From positions 9,674,432 to 9,738,431 of the forward strand of contig OX359284.1 of assembly GCA_947179155.2 (NCBI GenBank): 64,000 bases of DNA. The letters run 5' to 3'. Every line of letters starts with the position of its first letter. Position 1 is the first letter of the stretch. The notes beneath the pieces are model-generated. The model was not told where the DNA came from. It worked only from the letters and a program-made list of their open reading frames with translations, and ran no database searches. The position numbers were made by a program, and so were the translations under genes. Of this stretch, positions 33,701 to 44,343 are shown piece after piece. Source of the stretch: Hedera helix. Taxonomy: Eukaryota > Streptophyta > Magnoliopsida > Apiales > Araliaceae.

Positions 33701-36700
33701 GTGGAGATAACTGAGTTGTTGAGCCAATATGAGGATGTGTTTTCTTGGTCGCATAACGACATGGCCGGATTGTCCACATATATTGTAGTACATCGACTGT
33801 CCATCAAGGAGGGTTTCAGGCCGGTTAAGCAAAAACTGAGGAAATTAAAACCGGAGTGGAGCTTGAAGGTGAAGGAGGAGATAGTCAAGCAATTCAAAGC
33901 TGGAATCATCATGGTGTCCACTTACCCATAATGGCTTTCTAATATAGTCGCAGTGGCGAAGCCCGGGGGAAAGGTGAGAGTATGCATTGACTATAGGGAT
34001 CTGAACAAGGTCAGTCTCAAAGATAATTTTCCAATGCCTTTCATACACATCTTGGTGGATAATACGACCCAGTATGAGATGTATTCAATTGTCGATTGCT
34101 TCGTGGGATATCACCAGATAATGGTGGCGGAGGAGGACCGAGAAGGACTACCTTCATCACCCTTTGGGGCACGTTTTGTTATAGACGACTTGCTTTCGGC
34201 CTCACAAATGTAGGAGCCACTTATCAGAGGGAAACGATGACCCTATTCCACGACATGATGCATAAGGAGATAGAGGTCTACGTGGACGACATTATTGTGA
34301 AATCAAGGGTTGAATCTGACCATGTAGCTCATCTCAAGAAGTTATTTGATCGGCTCAGGAAGTACAATTTGAAGCTCAATCCAACAAAATGTGCCTTTGG
34401 AGTTCAATTAGGCATGCTCCTTGGGTTCTTGGTGAGCAACTGGGGCACTGAATTGGATCCCGCTAAAATTAAAGCCATTGTGAATATGCCAGCACCTCGT
34501 ACAGAGAAGGAGATAAGAGGATTCTTGGGGAGGATAAACTTCATCAGCCGGTTCATATTCCATTTAACGACCACCTACGAACCAATCTTTAAACTGCTAA
34601 GGAAAAATGCCTCCTAAGAGTGGAACGAGCACTCCTAAAAGGCCTTTCAGATCATTAAGAAGCAATTGACGGAGGCGTTAGTGCTGGTACCTCCGAAGGA
34701 TGGGATCCCTCTGTTCATGTATTTATCTGTTAATGCCATGGCGATGGGTTGTATGTTGGGGCAAAAAAATGAATCAGGCAAGGAGCATGCTATTTATTAC
34801 CTCAGCAAGAGATTCAACAGATGTGAACAGAATTACACCCCGATTGAAAGGACATGTTGCACCTTGGCGTGGGCTGCTATGAGATTACAGCACTACCTTC
34901 ATGGACACACTACCTATTTGATCTCGCGAATTGATCCCCTGAAATATATATTTGAGAGACCAATGTTGAATTGTCGATTGTCGAGGTGACAATTAATCTT
35001 ACAGCAGTTCGACAACATCTATATTACCCAGAAAGCTGTAAAGGGGTAGGGGATTGTAGATCAGTTATCGGAGATGCCGTCTGGAGGAATGGAACCTTTA
35101 GAAACTTCTCTACCAGGTGAAGACATATTGTGGGTTCAACATACGAGGTGTGATGATGAAGGGCAATTTTGGAAAATGTATTTCGACAGTGCCATGAATG
35201 CTGAAGGGGCTGGAGCCGGAGCGGTCCTGGTTTCTATTACGGGCGAGTAGTACCCTGTTCTCACCAAATTACAATTCAGTAATTCGAACAATACGACTGA
35301 ATATGAGGGATGTATATTGGGACTTAGATTCGCCCGCAATATGGGAGTGAAAAGATTAGCCGTGGTCGGAGACTGAAAGTTAGTAATCAGACAGGCGACA
35401 GGGGTGTATGGCACTAAGGAGCTTCGATTACTCCTGTACCACCGGTGTGTTGTTCGGTTAATGCAAGAATTTGAAGACATAGCCTTTCGGCATATTCCTA
35501 GGGGACGAAATGACTTTGCTGATGCATTAGCCACCCTGGCTTCATTAGTCTACATACTCAAAAGCAAAGCCATTCCCCAGATTGAAATAACGGTACAAAA
35601 TGCCCCCACTTACGAAGAACAATTTGCGGAGTTATCGATGAGGTGGTTCACCCAAATCAGCCCTGGTATCATGACATCCGGGAATATTTGAGAGATAGAT
35701 CTCTCCCCGACTGAGCGAACCGAATGGAGAGGCAAAGAATCCAAAAGATGGCGATGAAATTCTGTTTAAGCGGAGATTCCCTGTATAAGAGGGATGTTGG
35801 CTTGGGATTGTTGCAATGTATGGATGAAACGCAAGCACAAAAAATCATGGGCGAAGTACACGGTGGAGTATGTGGGCCATATATGAGTGGACCGATGATT
35901 AGCCAAGAAGATTTTGAGAACGGGACACTACTGCTTATCACTTAAGGTCGACTGTGACGATCATGTCAAGCGATGTTACCAATGCCAGTCACAAGGTAAT
36001 GTGATTCATGCGTCTCCTAATGAACTGCACTGTATGACTTCCCCTTGGCCTTTCTCTGTGTGGGGTATGGATGTAATCAGACCCGTGGAGCCCAAAGCGA
36101 GCAATGGCCACCGGTTCATCTTCGTCATGATTGATTATTTCACCAAATGGGTGGAAGCAGCTTCTTTCCCCAAAGTAACACAGGAAATCATAATCAGTTT
36201 CATCAGGAACAATGTCATTTGCCGGTACGGACAACCCGAAATCTTGGTGTCCGACAATGCCAAGAATCTGAACAACGCCATTATGAAGGAGTTATGCGAC
36301 CAATTCAAGATCAAACATCTCAATTCCTTCATTTATAGGCCCAAAATGAATGGGGTCGTGGAGGCTACGAATAAGAATATAAAGAGGATTATGGCAAGAA
36401 TGTCCGCCAATCATCGAGGATGGCCAGATTTGTTGCCCCTCACATTGTTTGCATATCGGACATCAGTTCGTACGTCTATAGGGGCAACCCCTTTTGTTTG
36501 GTATATGGGATGGAGGCTGTTTTGCTAGTTGAGATAGAGATGGCGTCCCTCTGAATTTTGCTCGATGCTCGGATTGACGAGGAGGACTGGATACAAAATC
36601 GGTACGACCAATTAGCCCTGATAGATGAAAGGAGGGTGACTGCTATATTACACGGTCAGTTGTATCAGCAACGCATCTCTCAATCGTACGACAAAAAGAT

Positions 36701-36843
36701 ACGGTCCCGAAAGTTCAAAGAAAATGACTTAGTATTGAAGAGGGTTATACCCTGTCAAGACGAAGCGAGAGGGAAGTTCATTCAAAATTGGGAAAGACCC
36801 TTTGTGATCAAGAAAGTCCTATCTAGAGGGGCCCTCATCTTAT
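33701..36843 (+). pseudogene. pol: Tat pol: RT, RNase H, second RNase H, integrase, disrupted
   Basis: RT N-terminus at 33701 (YEDVFSWSHNDMAGL), RT core VCIDYRDLNK near 33973 and catalytic YVDD at 34279-34290. RNase H follows (YLSKRFNRCEQNYTPIE near 34798). A second, archaeal-type RNase H runs 35176-35560 with FDSAMNAEGAGAGAVL and TTEYEGC, the Tat hallmark. Integrase: EVHGG...CGPYMSG near 35857, where the second zinc His is Tyr, then CYQCQ near 35975, and catalytic D36070, D36253 and E36361 with 35 residues between the last two. Breaks: TAA 33929, a frameshift near 34140, stops near 34615, 34636, 34987, 35248 and 35375, frameshifts between 35691 and 35914 and near 36530. No active enzyme can result. 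Confidence 0.88.
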
Positions 36844-37412
36844 AAGAAATGGACAGTGAGGTGTTTTCACAGCCCCTAAATTCTGACTCGGTGAAACGGT
36901 TCTATGCTTAAAAAAAATAAAAAAAAATCTCTCTCTCTCTTCTCTATCTCCCCTTGCAACTCGAACTACGTAGGACCTGATCTCCTGACCTTGTGGGAGT
37001 ACATAGGCAGCCATCATGGCGCGGTTTGTTCTCTACAAAATAATAAATCTTTTCCCTATACGAAACCCGTTCCCAAAAGCCCAGAAAACCTCCTTTAATA
37101 AAATACCTTCAAGATCTTACCAAAACCAGTCATATAATTAGCCCAAAATGCGAGACCTACTCCGATGAAATTAGAAGATTATGCGGCGATATCGGTTGAA
37201 TCCCAATCAAGACTTGAGAAAAGAAAGAAGGCAATATATCAAAATCGTAACCAGCTGGATAAAATGATGATCCAATGGAGGGCGATGATACATCAAAAAG
37301 GGAAATGACTAAACCATAAATATTTCTCTATATATACAAAACATTTTGATTACAAAGTCTATCTTTTAAATAATGATGAAACTGACATAGTCTATGCAAG
37401 GAGTAAGATAAT
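36844..37412 (+). other. Noncoding region after Tat pol
   Basis: Contains a (CT)n run at 36929-36941. No ORF or RNA gene is recognised. It lies between the end of pol and the 3' end of the antisense ORF. Confidence 0.5.
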
Positions 37413-38673
37413 CTACAGATCAGAAACCAGCTGAAGTAAGAAAGACAGAATAGATGATGCATCATAAACCTCAGGCTCGCCTGCAATCTGCTGGCCCATC
37501 ATGTCAATCCGGGCCAAAAGAGCTGCAGCACTACTGACAGTCGCAGAATGCGCCTCCATAATAACTCTGACCTGCTCTGTGATGTTATCTCTTGCAGAAA
37601 GGGCGGCATCCCGAGCTAGTACAATAGCATCCCGCTCGGCGTGGGCGATATCCCTCTCAATTTCAGTAGCACTTAATGCTGATCGGAGCCTGGTACCCTC
37701 AATCACCAGTATCTGGATACGATCTGTCGAATCAGAGCGAGAGATATGTATCGAAGGAGGAATGTCCTCAACATCCGATTTGGCCACTAATTTTGAAAAC
37801 TCTGGAGGGATACCCACGTCTGAACTAGTCTCATCTGAATAAAACCCTCAAGAACCATCCAACACCTCAATCTGGTCAAAATCAGCAATCTCAGGATCTC
37901 CACACAACCATCGCAGATAATCGGGGGTCTGACCAGGATGACTGTCCCTAAACTCGGTCGAGACCTTGTGAGACCAAAGATCATATACCCTCAGCATCTC
38001 CCTTTCTGTCTGAAGTGATATAAGAAATCGGTAGTCAGCTGCACCCGCAAAAAGATGAAGCTCCTGCATCTGGTCAAACTGCCCTATAACAACTAAGGGA
38101 TGATAAGTCGTAACCCCTCTCAAACCGGGAAGAGGAAGGAAATCCAAAAGGGGTACATGAGTCAAGAAGCTCATAAAAGAGCAATAACCCGAGTAGATCA
38201 GGAGATGAAAGGGCTCCTCAATGGCCGATAAGAACCCCCTCCACGAAGCCGCATCAGTGCATCGTTGGGGGCGGAATGAGAACTGCATGGCCAAGTTGTG
38301 GCTAAAGCAAAACCCGTGTTGAGGGAACTGCCCGATGGGCCTAAGGTGGCTCATAAACCATACGTATAATAAAGTGGAGCTTCCTCTGAATATTCTGCCT
38401 GGGAAGGACTGACAATACGAGGTCGACAATTAAGTCTCTGCAAGTATCATAGGAAGGATGGTATGATCCTCCTGAAGGGCCTGGACCACTATGACAACCC
38501 GCATGTCCAGGAGATCATCATCGGCGGGTATGTATAAAACTGATATGACACAAGCCATCAGGACATCCACTCTCAAAGCACCCTAGCGCTCCTCAGATAC
38601 TGAAAAATCACTAGAAAATAAAGAGAAGCTATCCGCTAAGTCGAATCGGTCAACCAAGAAATAGAGAGGAACA
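37413..38673 (-). pseudogene. Antisense ORF of the Tat element, plant-mobile-domain-like, three stops
   Basis: One minus-strand frame runs from the 3' LTR junction down to 37413, broken only by in-frame stops at about 38585, 38430 and 37848. The N-terminal half has LLDMRVVIVVQALQEDHTI and ILAET, followed by LLYVWFMSHLRP and VVIGQFDQMQELHLF, a pattern of the retrotransposon-associated relatives of plant mobile domain proteins (DUF7745-type, recalled rather than searched). The C-terminal half has alternating ERD and ARD heptad-like repeats, a probable coiled coil. An antisense ORF between pol and 3' LTR is known from Tat relatives such as Grande and RIRE2. Its N-terminus is cut off at 38674 by the deletion that also truncated the LTR. 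Confidence 0.65.
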
Positions 38674-40670
38674 AATCGACATCGAATTGCGCGATCTAGG
38701 GATACGAAGTAATCCAGACAAACCGAAATGATCAATAGATCCTACCAATAGTCCCCAGATTGCGAGATACAAATAATACAGCGAAAATGATAATTTAAGA
38801 CTGTGTGACACGATAATCGAGAAAAAGAAGCCGGGCGGTCATAGATGCATCTGCGGCCAATGACAATTTGGCATTTTCGTGGCTCGAGGAAACACACGGC
38901 AGTCGAGGCGTTGGCTCAGACGACGAGAGCAGGCAACTGCAGATGGATATGCGGCCAGCCGCAGATGCACCTGTGGCCAGCCGCAGATGCACCTACAGCT
39001 GCTCCCAAACAACTATACAACGACTATTGGTTCAGCCGAGAGAAAAAAAGAAGAAAAATGTAGGAAAATCTAGAGAGAGAAGGCGAGATATAGAGAGAGA
39101 AACCCACAAGTTGGGCAAAAAAAGGAGGGTTTGTCTCCTTGTAGCTTCCATATTTATCCCATCTTGTGTTATACACTTGGTTGTGAGGTATAAAGCGATT
39201 TTTTGAAGTATTGCTAGGTGAAAAAGGGCGTTTCTTGAAGTTTTATCTTATATTTTTCTTGTGATTTCTTGTGGTTGGATTGCTTGGATGTAGTATATTT
39301 GTTATATTAGTGATGATCCAAGGATTAGGGATGATTAGTGAGGGTTCCATCGAAACGAAATTTTCTCCTAATGTCCTGATGATATCCGGGTGGTGATATA
39401 TAGTTCATTGTGTTAAAGTGTAGTTCATAGTGTTTAACTTGCGATTTTAGGTTATTATGGTATAGTAGTAAATCTAGTGTTATTGAGTTTTCCCTTGTAT
39501 GGTTGTGTGGTGATTTTGGGATTTGTGAGCCTAGGAATGAGATCCTTGTGATCAAATTCCGAAGATGGACAATTTGGTATATGTAGTCACGGCGATGGAC
39601 CCTTTATTGTACATATGAAATTTCGGGCCTTAAAATGATATCTATATCGAAAATCGGGTTAAGGCCCCGTAATAATGAAATATGTGATTGTGGGTGTTTG
39701 GGGTTATTTGGATGGCTCACATGCCCATGAATAGCCCTGACACATTTTTGTGAATGCTTGATTTGATTTGCAACATGGAAAGCGGTTTCAGAAGGAAAAA
39801 GCAAAACGAGAAAGATTTTCTAAAAGTAAATCAAATTAGGGTATTAGGATCACAAGGTTAAAAAATTGAGAGTTTTAATTAACGTTGATTCCTATTTAAC
39901 GAAAAGGCTGCAAACATTTTTTTAATATATCATAAGAAATTGATTTTGTAAAAATAGATAAACGTCTTTTCATTAAACTTTGGTGCATAGGGTTAAAGAG
40001 CTCCTAGAAGTTGCCTTCATTTTATTTTACTCTACTGTCAAAAGGCAATGTATAGTCTCGATTCCTATTTGACGAAAGTTGGAAAAACCCTTATTTTCTA
40101 AAACGACATCTAATAAAAAATCTCATCGCTTTCGAAATTAAAATCTATATCTATTATAAAGCAAAGCCTTTGCGTATGGGTCAAAAGATGTTCTAAAACG
40201 CTTTCCAGATAAAGCACGTTTTTTATAGGAAAAATCAAAGCGGCTCTTTTATGCAAAATTCACCACAACATTCATTTAAGCAAACACGTACATACAGACA
40301 CGTTTTAAGATTTTAAAAGGATAGGAAAACATCAAAGTTGCGGTAACCGTGTTTTCACGGAAGTCGGGGGGTGCCTAACACCTTCCCCTCGCTTAAGCAA
40401 GCCCCTGAACTCTATGAATCTCGGTTCACAAACTAATTAATTGGGAGTCACATATGAGCCATTACGATTACGAAAACTAAAAATAGGATGAGTTGGTACA
40501 TCCATTTCAAATATACCAACTGACGACTCTGGTCAATGGGCTCATCATAAAATCGATCTTTCAAATCTCGTCGACACTTGTGCCGATCTTTTCCAAAAAT
40601 CACATCGTAATCAAAAGCCTAAATTTGGAAAGGGTAATTAAAAAAGGAGACAATTTTTCCAGCTTCGACA
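38674..40670 (+). repeat. 3' LTR of the Tat element, first ~120 bases missing
   Basis: Matches the 5' LTR from its base ~125 (AATCGACATCGAATTGCG at 27438) to the end, TTCGACA at 40670. The TGTAGACACCC start and any polypurine tract are absent; the antisense ORF abuts directly. Its GC core carries two adjacent copies of GGCCAGCCGCAGATGCACCT (from 38953) and an extra segment, making it about 70 bases longer there than the 5' LTR. Confidence 0.88.
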
Positions 40671-41835
40671 ATAGTCATATCAACAATAAATCACATAACA
40701 TATAATTTTATATGCATTTGAACAAAAGTTAATATATACTAATAGATAAACAATTAATATCAAGTACTGAAGAATTTGCCTCGAGTATCACAATATCGCG
40801 GCTTAACTTGTAATTATTGAGTTAAGTCACTCCAGCTTGTTCGTATCTAAAACCTTTATTCAAAATTCATAATTCACATTTTAGTGATATCTAAACACTA
40901 ATAACCAATATCATACTATAAAAGTATAAACAAATTTTCTCGGTCAATTCTCGACCCTCGCGTAAAAACTGTTATGCTTATTTATTAGTTAGTCAATATG
41001 CGACCTATAATATTCCGACATCTCATGAGTCTACTATACCTTCTAAATTCTCTAGAATATTATACTAGATTTTTCAACCAATTTTTCATAATTTTTGGAC
41101 TATCCGACAAATTTCTATAATTATTTATATATATAAAAACTATTATTTAATAGCCTTTAAAATATAAATAATCACTCAACATACTTGTGTATCCCCCAAA
41201 CACCATCAATATTTATCTTATATTATTATAAAAATTTCCACCAAGTTTCGTAATTTTTCAACATTCATAGAATTTTCCATGACTTTCCACTTATTTTTAC
41301 ATTAACTTTAAATTGCCATAAAATACAATAAATATCCATGCTCCACAATAATTCACCAAAATTTTTAGAAAAATCAGATATAATATTACAATATTTTTGT
41401 CCAGAAATGATTTCAGCACAAAATATTTTTAATAATTAAATTTTAATTTTTAATGCAATGAAACTTCCGAAATTCACAGTAATTAGCACGTTTATCCAAA
41501 AATTACAAATCTTAAGTCCATTCCACATGAAATTTAATTCTATATAGCTTTGTAGAAGGAAATATTTTTGAATTCTGCACCAAAATGAACAGGATTTAGA
41601 CAGATCACGTTTCACTGAGCTAAATCTTCCGAAATTCCTAGAAATTAGCTCGTTTATTAGAAAATTACGAATTTTAAGTCCATTCCACACAAAATTTAAT
41701 TCTCTACAACTTTGTAGAAGGAAAAAGGTTCATATTATACACCAAAATGGACGGAATCTCCCTTGTTCAGGACTGTTCCTTATAATTTCCAACAATTTAA
41801 TGTTTTTGATCCAATTTTTCACAATAATTACTCTA
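40671..41835 (-). repeat. Minus-strand Tekay-like LTR, second segment, truncated
   Basis: Continues the LTR that begins at 26594: CATATCAACAATAAATCACATAACATATAAT matches homologous positions after 54600 and 59730. It retains a donor-like CGAG|GCAAAT on the minus strand (about 40780). It stops at 41835, where the next LTR starts, so its other end lies beyond the window. It contains a ~160-base imperfect tandem duplication (41455-41765). Confidence 0.65.
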
Positions 41836-44180
41836 TGTAACGATCCCGAAATTCGACCAAATAATTTGTATGCATTTGAACAAATATTAACATATCATAA
41901 CAGACAACATTTAACATTAAAGGACTGAAGAACTTGCCTTGACGTCCAATTAATGAATTGATAGCTCAAACCCTTTACTCGATCAATCTATGATCATAAA
42001 ATAATTAAATAATAATTATTTATCCTCTTATGATATTAATTTAATAAATTAATATCATCTCTAATATAATTAACCCTACCCGACGATTTATTTTAGGGTA
42101 CCGGGTTAATTATTAATTAATATGGTTAATTACATTAACCTTGTTCCTTAAAATATTATAATAACTTAATATCAAATACATTCACTACGGACAACCCGGC
42201 CTATTGGATAAATTTTAGCACATTTGGTTGTCCAAAATTTTCTTTTATTCATTTTCTAACCTTTAAACCCATTAGATTAATATTTAAATTATTTAAATAT
42301 TAATCCCCAATATTTAATATTTTTCCAAAAATATTAAATTTAATGCCCAAATATCATTTATATATTATTAGTATTTTCCTATAATTTTCTATAATTTTTA
42401 AACAATTTTTAAACATTTATTTCAATTAGAAAAATTTTCTAAGGGCATTTTGGTAATTCTCGCGCTCTTAGGGACATAACCGGAATTTCTCGGAAAGTCC
42501 AGGGGCATTTCCGTAATTTTTGCAACGTTAGGACTTGTTCGGTAATTACCGGAAAGGTCAGGGGCAAAACAGTCATTTCACCACGTGACCGACCGCCACG
42601 CATTACACGGCCTCCCCTCCCTTCACAGTCAAACGACGTTGTTTGGCTCGATCGCTGGCAAAACTCAGCCGCGCATGGCGCGGCCCCTTATTCCGCGCCC
42701 CCAAACGCCGTCGTTTTGGTCCGCGACTTTGAAAAAAAACTGGCCGCCGCGCTTTCGACCCAGAATTTTTCTTCTTCTTCCTCGCGAACAGTATACCATC
42801 CAACCCAAAAATCATCCATTTTTACACAATTTTTCACAACAAAACCATTCCAAAAATTATATAACTCATAGATATTCATCCAAAAATTATTGGCAATAAT
42901 TATTCTAATTATTTACTAATTTTCCACAAAAATATTTTATCAATAATAATACCAAATAAATTCAATAATTAAATTTTTATACCTTTTCATAGCTTGATAA
43001 TCCTTCTTTTGGAAGCTTTCTCTTCCACTTGCTAGCACTAAAATCTCTCATCCTTCTCAGTAGTGGTGGTGCACGATGATGGTGGTGGTATTCGGATGGT
43101 GGAAGTGGTGGTGATGGAAACTAAAGAGTTGTATTTTGTTTTTTTTTCTTTCCTTTTCTTTCTATTTCTTTCTCCTTTTATTAGGCTTGCATGTAAGCAA
43201 TTTTAATTGCCCCCACACGTCCACCGACTTTGGCTTTTCAACTTCCGGATTGTTCCAAAAATAGCATGCATAATTAATTTAATACATTACGTAATTATTT
43301 CGTGTAATAAATATTTTATATAATGTATATAAAATATTTATTTTAATTCACTAAAAATCATAATTTGATTTATAAATAATATTAACACCATTTTCGGATA
43401 CTTTACTTAACAAATTTTGTACACGCATAATGATATGCATGTAATTATATGAGGTAATTTTTACCTCCAAAATTCATAAAATAATTCATATAACATATAA
43501 AATTTATTTTTCATAATTTTTCACTTCGTTACTTGGACAACATGTTACACTAACATGTTCACTTTTCCAAAATATTATTCCTCATAAAAGTCATAAAAAT
43601 TCCATTATATATAACCATAATTTTTAATAACTTAAAACATTCATTTTTCTCATTTATTTTCATTTCTTTACAATTTACATTAACTTTCCTTATATAAATT
43701 ATTTAATAATAATTTATATAATTACCTTATCCTTATATAATTTCTGTTTTACACAAAATACAATTTATAAAATTTTCTTCCATCCTTATTTAATTAACTT
43801 CTCTTATATAACTTATATAATTACTCGTATATAATTTATATAATTATTATTTTCTTCATACTTTATTTAAATTTCCTTATATAAATTATATAATTTATTA
43901 GTATATAATTTATATAATTACTTTTCTTCTCAATTAATTTCTAAACTTCCTCCATAATTCCTGATTAAATCTAAAACCAATAATTATAATTTTACTAATT
44001 TCCTCATTAACTTTTCATAAATTTTCGGATTAATTTAATTATTAATCCCTTAGTTTTCATAATTAATGAAATTTATAATTACAAAATTAACCATAAACAC
44101 ATATATACTAATTTCTGAACTTCCACAATAATTTAATTGTACAATTTATTGTACTTCTACCTGAAATTCGGGTCCTCACA
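41836..44180 (-). repeat. Leftmost LTR of the minus-strand array, internally deleted
   Basis: Termini TGTAACGATCCCGAAATTCG and GAAATTCGGGTCCTCACA. Relative to 58991-62426, about 740 bases are missing right after the first 24 bases: ATTCGACCA joins directly to ATAATTTGTATGCATTTG. The acceptor-like block is therefore lost while the donor-like GGCAAGTT (41936) is kept. A polypurine tract follows at 44181, so it served as a 3' LTR on its own strand. Confidence 0.85.
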
Positions 44181-44343
44181 TTCTCCCCCCATTAACAGGA
44201 TTCCGTCATCGGAACCATAATTATCGTAATAATTATATGTATCTCATTTATAGCATGTTGTTATACCTTTATCCTGATAAATCACAACTATATCCAAAAT
44301 AATCATGTTTTACCTCGTTAATTTCCATAACTTACATGGATAA
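44181..44343 (-). other. Polypurine tract and 3' internal end of the array, first part
   Basis: On the minus strand GACGGAATCCTGTTAATGGGGGGAGAA precedes TGTGAGG of the LTR in the same way as in the coding Tekay element. Matching sequence follows the LTRs ending at 57194 and 62426. It is split after CTTACATG by a solo LTR and resumes at 48915. Confidence 0.8.

Larger units (their letters stand above)
27314..40670 (+). mobile_element. Degenerate Tat-type Ty3/gypsy element (13.4 kb)
   Basis: 5' LTR, primer site, gag-pro with G-patch, pol with RT, RNase H, a second RNase H and integrase, an antisense ORF and a 3' LTR. The second RNase H and the long region between pol and the 3' LTR define the plant Tat lineage (relatives of Ogre, Retand, Grande). 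Every reading frame has nonsense or frameshift changes, so it cannot move by itself, though the two LTRs are still very similar. It splits a minus-strand LTR: the sequence CACATAG...TGTCAT is continuous in homologs at 54600 and 59730. Flanks GCAGT and ATAGT are only a partly preserved duplication. Confidence 0.9.
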
